The position numbers and the translations under genes are program-made. This document shows, one piece after another, positions 6,491 through 13,800 of a stretch of 16,947 nt of DNA; positions within the stretch are counted from its first letter, which is position 1; every line of letters starts with the position of its first letter. Below the pieces are notes generated by a model that made no database searches, had not been told where the DNA came from, and was given only the letters and a program-made list of their open reading frames with translations. The stretch spans positions 1 through 16,947 of the forward strand of contig CAVKJG010000040.1 of NCBI GenBank assembly GCA_963656825.1, given 5' to 3'. The DNA comes from CAG-841 sp963656825 (GTDB taxonomy: Bacteria > Bacillota > Clostridia > Oscillospirales > CAG-272).

Positions 6491-7057
6491 ATGAGAAGCA
6501 TCACCAAACTCGAGCTGCAATACGCCCACCGTTTTTACGGTTTTAAGGGAGAAGCACAGTATCTGCACGGACATACCGGCATCCTCACCATTGAGGTTGA
6601 GGGCACGGTGAACGACGGGGTTAATATGGTATTCCCCTGTAATGAAATCCAGAAAACCGCATGGGATGTTCTGAGGAACTTCGACCACGCGCTGATCCTG
6701 CGGCAGGACGATCCCCTGCTGCCCGCCGTTCTCGATGTATATGAAAAGCAGGGCATCAGAGACGGACACCCGAACAATGTCATGAAGGGACCGGCATTTG
6801 AAACCGAGCTTGCAACGGCATATCCGGACTGCCGTCTTGTCGTGACAAAGGAGACTATGACGGTCGAAGGAATGATCAAAATCGTTTACGAGCTTCTGAA
6901 GGACAAGCTGAACATCGTAAAGCTGACCTTCTCCAGCGGCGTAAACATGGCGTCTGAATGCTATGAGCCTCGTCTTGAGGTGGATCGTTGCCCGCTGTGC
7001 GGCATTGCGCTGAACGAAAACGGCGTTTGCCCGAAATGCGGATACAAAAAGCCGTAA
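6491..7057 (+). CDS. 6-pyruvoyl-tetrahydropterin synthase/QueD-fold protein with C-terminal zinc ribbon, catalytic Cys absent
   Basis: The 188-residue product has the zinc triad of the PTPS/QueD family: H13 (YAHRF), H26 and H28 (LHGHTG). FDHALIL at D65-H66 matches the LDH motif of the T-fold enzymes. In QueD a catalytic Cys lies just before the HGH motif (as in KCGRLHGH); here that stretch reads GEAQYLHGH with no cysteine, and the usual MDF-type motif is replaced by MVFPCNE. A zinc ribbon (CPLCG ... CPKCG) is appended from about 168, near the C-terminus. It is thus a non-canonical paralog, perhaps using a pterin or related substrate differently. AAAAGGAGG 6 bases upstream fixes the start. It is co-directional with dfx (85-base gap) and perR, so it probably belongs to the redox-stress operon; no other queuosine or folate gene is nearby. 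Confidence 0.8.
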   Translation: MRSITKLELQYAHRFYGFKGEAQYLHGHTGILTIEVEGTVNDGVNMVFPCNEIQKTAWDVLRNFDHALILRQDDPLLPAVLDVYEKQGIRDGHPNNVMKGPAFETELATAYPDCRLVVTKETMTVEGMIKIVYELLKDKLNIVKLTFSSGVNMASECYEPRLEVDRCPLCGIALNENGVCPKCGYKKP

Positions 7058-7076
7058 CGGGAAAAACATATCGAAA

Positions 7077-7110
7077 CGCGTCTGCCTGTTCTGCAGAACA
7101 GGCAGACGCG
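7077..7110. repeat. Perfect 34-bp palindrome between the PTPS-like gene and perR
   Basis: The left arm CGCGTCTGCCTGTTCTG (7077-7093) is the exact reverse complement of the right arm (7094-7110). As RNA it forms about a 15-bp GC-rich stem with a tetraloop. It starts 20 bases after the PTPS-like stop and ends 20 bases before the perR start. No U-tract follows, so it is a poor rho-independent terminator; an mRNA-stability hairpin, a partial attenuator or a protein-binding dyad are possible. Confidence 0.8.
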
Positions 7111-7129
7111 CAAATAAAACGGAGATAAA

Positions 7130-7618
7130 ATGATCAGAAGAGATACAAAGCAACGTCAGCTTATTCTGAATGCGGTTCGGGCAAGGTGCGACCACCCGAC
7201 CGCAGATCAGATTTATGACGATATTCATACCATCGATGCGAGAATCAGCCGTGGTACCGTCTACCGCAATCTGAATCTGCTTTGCGAGGAAGGTGAGATC
7301 TGTCATGTACGTGTGCCTGGCGCCGACCGATACGATCTTCGTGTCGATCTGCACTGCCATATGTTCTGTATAGGATGCAAAGAAGTGATCGACGCGCCGT
7401 ATCTGTACAGTGCAGCTCTTGACAGCGAGATCGCAAAAAAATCCGGTTATAAAATCGTGCGCCACCGTTTGATTTTTGAGGGAGTCTGTCCGGTGTGTCA
7501 GAGCAACGGAATCCGGACGCCTTCCGGAGTCGACGCCCGTACGTCCTGCGGCTCGCCGGATCCCACGCAAAGCTACCGCGTCATTATCGAAAAGAAAAAA
7601 CGACGAAAAAGGCAATGA
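7130..7618 (+). CDS. perR: PerR-type peroxide-sensing Fur-family repressor with a basic C-terminal tail
   Basis: The 162-residue product has the Fur-family winged helix (RGTVYRNLNLL at 41-51) and structural zinc Cys pairs C80-x2-C83 and C120-x2-C123. The five regulatory metal ligands of Bacillus PerR have counterparts: H22 (DHPTADQIY), D69 (DRYD, Asp where Fur has Glu), H75 and H77 (HCH) and D88 (VIDAP). PerR senses peroxide by iron-catalysed oxidation of these histidines and then leaves its operators. GGAG lies 6 bases before the ATG. It is the last gene of the operon and probably represses it through the inverted repeat at 4797-4821. Oddly, 39 residues follow the last zinc Cys, ending KKKRRKRQ; Bacillus PerR ends within about ten residues of that point. 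Confidence 0.87.
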   Translation: MIRRDTKQRQLILNAVRARCDHPTADQIYDDIHTIDARISRGTVYRNLNLLCEEGEICHVRVPGADRYDLRVDLHCHMFCIGCKEVIDAPYLYSAALDSEIAKKSGYKIVRHRLIFEGVCPVCQSNGIRTPSGVDARTSCGSPDPTQSYRVIIEKKKRRKRQ

Positions 7619-7623
7619 TAATG

Positions 7624-7668
7624 AAATGCACCCCGAAAGTTGAGAGCTTTTGGGGTGCATTTCACCCC
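7624..7668. terminator. Hairpin between convergent genes, probable terminator
   Basis: Bases 7624-7639 pair with 7647-7662 (AAATGCACCCC with GGGGTGCATTT, then AAAG with CTTT, one G-T pair, 7-base loop). GGGGTG (7652-7657) can instead pair with CACCCC (7663-7668), so two hairpins compete. It lies between the perR stop and the stop of the convergent surface operon at 7706. A clean T-tract is lacking on the plus strand, so efficiency is uncertain. Confidence 0.6.
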
Positions 7669-7705
7669 ATATGCAAAAAAACAATCTTTTTTTGTAAAAT
7701 TCCGA

Positions 7706-8236
7706 TTATTTCACCGCTATGCGAATATAGAAGACTCCCTTGCTTGCGCGTGTATTCTCGTACATGGTGGAGATTTTAACCATGACTCTGGTTTCCTCGC
7801 CCGTTTTCAGCCCCTTCACTTTCACCTTCTCCACAAATGTTCCGGCGTGGATAAAACCGGTTTTACCGAGCAGCTTGTCCGGCAAAAATGTTGCCTGTCC
7901 GGTTTCAGAATTGTAGACCGTTTTCACCGAATACAGCTCCGCTCGGATGAGGACGTCATTGTCGGCAGGGCTTGTCAGCCAGATCGAAGCATAGCCGCCG
8001 GCAAGCGTCGGCTCACAGCAGATCTTCACCTTACAGACATCTGGAGCTTCATATGCCGTATAACCTGCGATCGCCGCCTGTTCGGACGGCTCTCCCGATA
8101 TTTCGTTTTTATCGATAATTCTCGGCTCCATACGGATAACGATAACAAAACCCGCAACAAGCGCTGCGGAAAATATCAGCACCGCAAGAAAGACGATGAT
8201 ATCTCTTTTCAGTTTTGTTTTGCTGAATGAACGCAT
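7706..8236 (-). CDS. Small membrane-anchored extracytoplasmic protein, last gene of the surface operon
   Basis: The 176-residue product has a positively charged N-terminus (RSFSKTKLKRD) and one membrane segment at about 13-35 with no clear cleavage site, so it is probably an anchored protein with its C-terminal domain outside. That domain is beta-rich: DVLIRAELYSV, LLGKTGFIHAGTFVEKVKVKGL, VMVKIS, FYIRIAVK. The order of strands resembles the C-terminal domain of the 503-residue protein that opens the operon (DVVIRLCIS, LQIGYKLGYCKL, YEMIMMIDAYD, IHIVAQ), suggesting related modules; the similarity is weak and read by eye. GGGAG 5 bases before the ATG sets the start; it lies 15 bases after the preceding gene. 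No known family recognised. Confidence 0.85.
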   Translation of the reverse strand: MRSFSKTKLKRDIIVFLAVLIFSAALVAGFVIVIRMEPRIIDKNEISGEPSEQAAIAGYTAYEAPDVCKVKICCEPTLAGGYASIWLTSPADNDVLIRAELYSVKTVYNSETGQATFLPDKLLGKTGFIHAGTFVEKVKVKGLKTGEETRVMVKISTMYENTRASKGVFYIRIAVK

Positions 8237-8251
8237 AGCTCTCCCTTCCTG

Positions 8252-8884
8252 TCAGTCGGTGATTTCGCCGACCCGGATGGTCAGCATGCCGATCGGAATA
8301 AATGTACCCGACTGATACTGCCCGCCGCTTACCCTTGGCTCTCCGCGCAAAGAGGTGTAGATTACTGTCTTTGCTGTATCATCCTCAGGGTTCGTATGCG
8401 GCACCATAAAGCTTGGTGAAAACAAGTTTGTCAACGTGGCATCCGAATAAAATTCCATCGTGACACCGTCAACCACCGTTCCCTCCGACGCGGCGAGCGC
8501 ACGGTATGCAAGCGTAACGGAAAGACTACGGTTTGTCACACCTCCGTCATCCGGATTTTCGTTTGAATATTTTACGCTGATGAGGTTTGATGTCCCGTCA
8601 AAGCCGTACCAGCCGGGATAGCCCTCTGCCGTACCGTTTGCGGGATTCTGATTTGCGGCATCGGCTTTGTAGCGCATTTCGTTTACGTCCCACGTGCCGT
8701 AATCATAACAAAAAGTCATTGAGCCGAATTCTATTGTTACGGCATATTTATACACCGATGATTTTGCTCCTGCGGTGATGTCCTCCGCACGAACGGAAGC
8801 TACGCGCGCAGAAAAAAGCAGCATGGCAGCCGCCATAATAACAGCACAAAGAGATCGTGCACTTGTTTTATTCGGTTTTCTCAT
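8252..8884 (-). CDS. Small secreted protein of the YAVDIxF family (210 residues)
   Basis: The product has a signal peptide (about 1-33, hydrophobic core LCAVIMAAAMLLF, likely cut after VRA). The mature part carries the family motif of this operon: YAVTIEFGSMTFCYD, then TWDVNEMRYK, a Gly/Asn-rich insert, VTNRSLS, and a last strand MLTIRVGEITD. It shares with the giant protein's C-terminus the phrase W.GFDG(T/S)(S/N)N, so these two are the closest pair. AGAGGTG lies 9 bases before the ATG; the previous gene ends 22 bases upstream. It is probably a minor surface component. I know no named family for it. Confidence 0.87.
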   Translation of the reverse strand: MRKPNKTSARSLCAVIMAAAMLLFSARVASVRAEDITAGAKSSVYKYAVTIEFGSMTFCYDYGTWDVNEMRYKADAANQNPANGTAEGYPGWYGFDGTSNLISVKYSNENPDDGGVTNRSLSVTLAYRALAASEGTVVDGVTMEFYSDATLTNLFSPSFMVPHTNPEDDTAKTVIYTSLRGEPRVSGGQYQSGTFIPIGMLTIRVGEITD

Positions 8885-8906
8885 TGTGCAACACCTCTTT
8901 CTGACG

Positions 8907-9491
8907 TTATTTTTCCCGCGCTTTGAACGGATATCCGTCGGTCGTTATACCGTCGGCACGGTCTATTTTCACCGTTGCCGAAATACTTTTCTGCCCCTTA
9001 TATGACGAAAGCTCCGGATATATTCCGAACACCGCGCTTGTTTTGAGCTCATATACGGTCTTCCTCTCGGATTTCAACAAAACAGCCGGAAGAATCTCTT
9101 CCCCGTCGGTTTTCACGGTGATCTCCACGCCGCACCTGTGAAAATCCGCGGTGAAAAACTCCGTTTCCGCGCGTATCGGCGTGTCGGAACGATTGACCAC
9201 CTCAACGTCAAACGACGATGCTGGCGCTCCGCCCTGTTCCAGCCATTTGCCGCTGTTGACATATCGCTCGCCCGTTTCGGAATTGACGGCGACGCTTTCC
9301 AGCTTATAGACAAAGGATATATTTTTGAAAAGAATATCTATTGCGTAGCTGTATCCGTTTTCGCGCCGGACGCTGATTATCACATCGGTTTTGTTTTCCG
9401 ACGCCGCCAGAACGGGAAAGCTCAGATTCACCTGCAGGAAGAAAAGAAGCGCAAGAACAAAACAGCATACAGAATAAGCGGCTTTTTTCAT
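8907..9491 (-). CDS. Small secreted protein of the YAVDIxF family (194 residues)
   Basis: A signal peptide (about 1-30, core CCFVLALLFFLQVNL, likely cut after VLA) precedes a beta-rich mature chain. The motif is present in divergent form: YAIDILFKNISFVYK, then VNSETGERY where the others have WN..T..Y (the Trp is lost here), VEVVNRSDTPI, and the strand ISATVKIDRAD. After this strand about 16 residues follow, a longer tail than in its relatives. AAGGAGGGAG lies 9 bases before the ATG. It follows the previous gene by 46 bases. Function unknown; a diverged subunit is likely. Confidence 0.86.
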   Translation of the reverse strand: MKKAAYSVCCFVLALLFFLQVNLSFPVLAASENKTDVIISVRRENGYSYAIDILFKNISFVYKLESVAVNSETGERYVNSGKWLEQGGAPASSFDVEVVNRSDTPIRAETEFFTADFHRCGVEITVKTDGEEILPAVLLKSERKTVYELKTSAVFGIYPELSSYKGQKSISATVKIDRADGITTDGYPFKAREK

Positions 9492-9537
9492 ACACTTCTC
9501 CCTCCTTACAGATTTTTGCTTGTATTTTCAGAGAAAA

Positions 9538-10065
9538 TCACGGAGCTGTTTTTTCAATCTTGACTGTGATCTCGCCGAGCTTCTGAGCCGTGATTTCTGC
9601 GACGGTAGGCACACCTGTAACATTATAGGTTGCGACAGCATTATGCTCGCCTCTTGTGTCGCCTACACTGCACTTTGTTATCGTGCCCGTTCCGTTTGTA
9701 ACATTGATGTCAAGCGGACCGTAGGTGGACACAACATTCGCCTTTTCAACGGTGTACTTCACATCAAGGTCGGAATGGTTTGTGATCTTGACGTTACCTT
9801 CCCCCATCCACGTCGCAGTGGTATTGGGCTCGTACTGATATGTGTCCGGATTCCACTTCGAGCCCGACGAATATGTGAAGGTCGGGGTTGTAAAATCAAT
9901 ATCCACAAGATAAACGTGAACGATCTCGCCGTTGACGGTGATCTTTACATCATCTCCACTTGTCTGTCCGGTATACTCCGTAGAAACGGTTCCTGCCGCA
10001 AATGCGGGAACAGACATGCAAAAACAAAGCAAAGCACTCAGCGCAATTACAAGAATCTTTTTCAT
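9538..10065 (-). CDS. Small secreted protein of the YAVDIxF family (175 residues)
   Basis: The start at 10065 is chosen over an in-frame ATG at 10086 because AAAAGGAGGAG lies between the two, 9 bases before 10065, and a signal peptide begins exactly there (MKKILVIALSALLCFCMSVP, cut after AFA). The mature chain shows YLVDIDFTTPTFTYS, KWNPDTYQYE, a Trp (TWMGEG), VKITNHSDLDV, VTGVPTVAEI and the last strand LGEITVKIEKTAP. The phrase GVP before the last strand is also found in the giant protein (LSGVPQLSDSDLF), strong support for common descent. Thr-rich, without cysteine in the mature chain, with no sortase motif. Likely a structural subunit of a surface assembly; function inferred. Confidence 0.9.
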   Translation of the reverse strand: MKKILVIALSALLCFCMSVPAFAAGTVSTEYTGQTSGDDVKITVNGEIVHVYLVDIDFTTPTFTYSSGSKWNPDTYQYEPNTTATWMGEGNVKITNHSDLDVKYTVEKANVVSTYGPLDINVTNGTGTITKCSVGDTRGEHNAVATYNVTGVPTVAEITAQKLGEITVKIEKTAP

Positions 10066-10094
10066 TGCTTTTCTCCTCCTTTTCATTGGATTTT

Positions 10095-10100
10095 ATTATA
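10095..10100 (-). promoter_or_regulatory. Possible internal -10 box before the 175-residue subunit gene
   Basis: Read on the minus strand, 10100-10095 is a perfect TATAAT, about 15 bases before the ribosome site. At the usual distance upstream there is no good -35 hexamer. A stem TTGCC-GCAA-GGCAA lies just before it. The 85-base gap here is the second largest in the operon, so a secondary promoter is possible but weakly supported. Confidence 0.25.
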
Positions 10101-10149
10101 GCTTGCCTTGCGGCAAAAATATAATCACGGAATTTTCAATACAGGACAA

Positions 10150-10743
10150 TTAGTTGTCCTTGCTGATGGTTACGGTGACAGAGGCTATCTTCCATTCAGA
10201 CTGCGCCTCATTCGCCAGTTTCTTTTCTGCGTAGTATGCGGCTACCTCATCCCAGTTTGTACTTGTCACATTAATCGTGAGTGTGCCTTCTGTGGCTGTT
10301 CCGTTGGTAGTTGTTCCTCTCGTAGCCTTTGCTACTGTCAGCTTGCTTGTTTCGGTGTTAGCGGGGGTAATCGTAATGCCGTCGGAGCCATCCGCATCCG
10401 TAGCTGTAGCGTATGCGTATACGGGAAGGTCGGAACGGTTTGATACTTTAATATCCTTTACGGTATTTGTGAGTGTTTTATCAGCAACATCATACTTCAT
10501 AGTGTTTACGTTCCATGTGATAGTACCGCCGATAACGAGTGTGTCGAAGCTGAAGGTAATATCCACCGCATACTTGTGCGTAACATCGGTTACCTTGACT
10601 TTCAGGTCATGCGCGTCCGTCGTTGTTGGTTCAAAAGTTTCAACGCCGTCTTCGCCTCCGACATCTTCTGCTGCGCTTACGGATACCGCAAGCATGGTTG
10701 CCATCACTGCAACCGCGAGAATAATTGCCAAAAGTTTTTTCAT
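10150..10743 (-). CDS. Small secreted protein of the YAVDIxF family, candidate major subunit (197 residues)
   Basis: A standard signal peptide (MKKLLAIILAVAVMATMLAV, cut after VSA) leads an acidic, Thr- and Asp-rich chain with no cysteine. Motifs: YAVDITFSFDTLVI, TWNVNTMKYD, VKVSNRSDLPVYAYA, and final strands GTLTINV and ASVTVTISKDN. The ribosome site AAAGGAG is 9 bases before the ATG and the mRNA just upstream is an A-rich, unstructured CAAAAA-type tract, both typical of heavily translated genes, so I suggest this is the major product of the operon (inference). It follows the giant gene by 94 bases. No sortase or pilin motif is present. Confidence 0.9.
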   Translation of the reverse strand: MKKLLAIILAVAVMATMLAVSVSAAEDVGGEDGVETFEPTTTDAHDLKVKVTDVTHKYAVDITFSFDTLVIGGTITWNVNTMKYDVADKTLTNTVKDIKVSNRSDLPVYAYATATDADGSDGITITPANTETSKLTVAKATRGTTTNGTATEGTLTINVTSTNWDEVAAYYAEKKLANEAQSEWKIASVTVTISKDN

Positions 10744-10770
10744 TTTGATCTGCTCCTTTCAAAAGCACAT

Positions 10771-10803
10771 GTTTTGTTTTTTGTTTTTTGTTTTTGTTTT
10801 TTT
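10771..10803 (-). repeat. A-rich tract of short A-runs separated by single C in the leader of the 197-residue subunit gene
   Basis: On the minus strand the mRNA reads A-runs of 7, 5, 6, 6 and 4 bases separated by single C residues, ending just before the ribosome site. Upstream, CCGAT-GTT-ATCGG (10825-10813) forms a small stem and TTTATATATAAA a short palindrome. Such tracts are unstructured and can raise translation; they are also prone to length change by slippage. It is not a terminator for this strand, because the RNA carries A rather than U. Confidence 0.7.
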
Positions 10804-10837
10804 ATATATAAACCGATAACATCGGATTATATCGTGT

Positions 10838-13800
10838 TCACTGGTGCGATATCGTCACCGTTATATTGCCGACGGCGGTAAACAGGTCTGAATCGCTGAG
10901 CTGCGGTACGCCGGAGAGTATGATATAACAGCTGCTGCCGACGGCAGTTCCGAAGGATCGGCTGTCCCCCGCTGTCGCCGCGGCAATCTCCTGCTTTATC
11001 CCCGTGATCGCCGTGCCGGAGGCGGAATTGTCCGCATAGAAACGCGCCCTGATACCTACCGTGCTGTCGCCGATAGCCGAATGCAGAAAGTCTATTTTGG
11101 CGTTCGCCGCATAATACACAACTCTGTTTGAGCGGTTTGTCACCGTCACGCGGTTGTTTGATCCGTCAAAGCCTGTCCATCTCGATTCGCCCGTCAGCTC
11201 GTCGTATGTCATCGTATTGGTATTCCATTGCGATTTTGAGTACGAGAAGTACATCGCGCCGAATTCGATATCCACAGCGTAGACCGACTGTTCGCTTCCC
11301 TTGTTTTCCGTTCTGGCGTACACATAATCGCAGTGAGAATCATACACGCCGTTATTGATTGGCGAATGATAATCCGCCGTATCACTGTCAACTGGCGTCG
11401 GACTGTCAACGGGATAAAATTTGTACCATTCTCCGCTTGTCGCTATTCTCTTGAAGATCGCGCTGTCCAAAGCGTAGTTTATCTGTCCGAAAACGGTCTG
11501 CGTAGCCGCCGTTTCATAGTTGTCAACATCTGCGCCCGAAAGCGTGATGCCTGTCAACGTGATCTTATTCACAGCGTAGCCGACGTCAATGTTATTGTAG
11601 AAAATGCTTGCGGCGCTTGCCGACACATTGTCAGTTCCAACAACGCCGGAAAGGTAGATTCTGCCCGGGTCATCGATAGTCCGCGGTGCCGTCCATGTCG
11701 CATGCTCTGCGGAGCTGACATAGGTCAGCGGATTTTCGATGCGGTTGACCGTCAGCGTGCGCTTTGCTATGGTAAAAGTCAGCTCGCCCGTGGCGTCATA
11801 GCTTTCGGCATGTATTTCCGCCATCAGCTGATATTGTCCTGCGTTTTTCGGAGCGGCAATTTCCGTGCCGTCGGCTTTTTCAAATTTGTATGAAACGGAG
11901 GCAAGCTCCGCATCGGTAGCCGTGAAATCTTCGCCGGCAGCTTCGTCGTAAAGCCGCAGGATCGACGGGACGACGGCAACGCCGTCATAGGTTTTGTCAA
12001 GCGGGTTAAGCTCTATTTTATATACCGCCTTTTTCACTATCGTTATCTTATAAACGATAGAGTTCAGCGCAGTGCCGCCCGCAGTGTCGGTCTTTTTGAT
12101 ACGGATGACCTTTTCCGTCACGCCCGTCATATCCACCGTGCCGGTGATTATGCCCTGATTTATCAGACTTTCATCTTGCGTCCAGCCGTCAGGCGTTATG
12201 GCTGTTGTGACGTTTTCCTTTTTGTCATATTTAAGATACAGGTACGCCGCCATGTCATCATGCTCGATATACACCCTATATGCAAACACATTTTCCATAA
12301 AAGTGTCGCCGATAAGACCGTTGCTGCCGTAGGTGTAGTCGTCCGTGCGATATACATCAAGATCGATAAGCGTTTCGGAAACGGCGTCCACGTCTATATT
12401 CAGCTCGCTCGGATATGATACCTTTCCGGATATTGTTCCCTGCTGCTCCGCGCCGACGGTTATAGTGACATAGCCGGACTGCGGAAGTGTTGACGAGCCG
12501 ACATAGCCATACATTGAGGTTGTGGGAATTTTCAGCGCGTATATGCCGCCGTGCTCCTGCGGACTCGGCAGGCTGATCGCAATCGACCGGAAATGCGCAA
12601 GCGCGGTTACTTCGTTGAATTTTGCGGAAGCGGCGTCCACCCAGAGCGTCAGCTTCAGCTCCGCCATTTTCGTTTTGAGCGCATCGGGATCGGTAAGATT
12701 GACAACCGTGGCATTTTCAATGCTTCCGTCTGCGCCTGCCTTCATCAGCCATTTGTTGTCGGGAGTGGTCGGGCAGTAGTAATAAATCTCGCCCGCGCTT
12801 CCGTCATCCGGCTGTGTTACGTATTTCGTATATTGATATGATGTTCCGTCTATTCTTCTGCTGAAGCGCTGCGCCTCGAAAAGCTCGAAGGTTCTCTCCG
12901 ACGACGAAACAAGCTCCGGAAACCGTCCGAGAAACATATAGCCGTCCGAGTCGATATTTACGACAGGAACGGTGGACTGCGTCGTGCCGTTTTCGGTTAT
13001 CGAATACGATCCGAAGCCTGAGGCAATTATTTCGGCACCGGAGCCGACGGTGATGGAGTTTGACTTCATATTGGTCTTGTTGCCCGCGCCGATTGCCGCG
13101 GCGGCGTCTGTTCCCGCATAGCCGCTTGTGCCGTTCGGATTGAAGCCGTCCGGATAGCCGGATTGTGCCGTCACCTTGCCGCCGTTTATCGTGATTTCCA
13201 GTCCCGAGGTCGTAGTATTGCTGATGCCTGCGGAAATCGAGTCTGTAGAGCCGATGCCTGGACAGCCTACTCCGCCGACTGCGCTTACCGTTCCGCCGTT
13301 TATATTTATGGAATACGAATTGGAATAAAGGCTTGTGTACTTTTCCTGGAGTGAATCGCCATCGCCTATGCCAGCAGCCCATCTTCCGCCGTAGGCATTG
13401 ATGTTGCCGCCGTTTATCGTGATGGAGGTCGTTGTCGCCGCGCCGTTCAGACCGCCGCCGATGCCGGCAGCCTGATGTCCTCCGTGAGCGTTGATATTTC
13501 CTCCGTTGATTATGATAGTGCCGGGTGTTCCGGCGGTGTAAGAAGATGAAGCGCTTGTGCTCGTGTTATATGCCGCACCTCCGCCGATACCGGCGCCGCC
13601 GGCAAGCGAGTTCTGCGTTGTGCCGGTCGGAGAGCTGTATCCGTAGCTTGAGTTTTCCGAGTTGTCGCCCGTTCCCTGATGCGCGCCGTAGACATTCAGC
13701 GTGCCGCCGCTTTGCGCGATAGTCAGCGTCGAGCCGCTGTTCACCTGAATGCCGGCAAATCCGCCGCCGCTCTGGTTTTTGGTATAACGACTGCTGCTGT

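Noticed and set aside
6485..7684. A 399-codon open frame on the minus strand opposite the PTPS-like gene and perR
   Set aside because: It runs antisense through two genes with clear family motifs and ribosome sites, plus a palindrome and a terminator hairpin; it has no recognisable domain.
10066..10086. Upstream ATG adding seven residues (MKRRRKA) to the 175-residue subunit
   Set aside because: The added codons are the ribosome site AAAAGGAGGAG itself; the signal peptide starts cleanly at 10065.
10771..10803. T-rich plus-strand tract as a rho-independent terminator or a CRISPR-like array
   Set aside because: No plus-strand gene ends there and the operon strand carries A, not U; the repeat unit is 5-7 bases, far from a CRISPR repeat.
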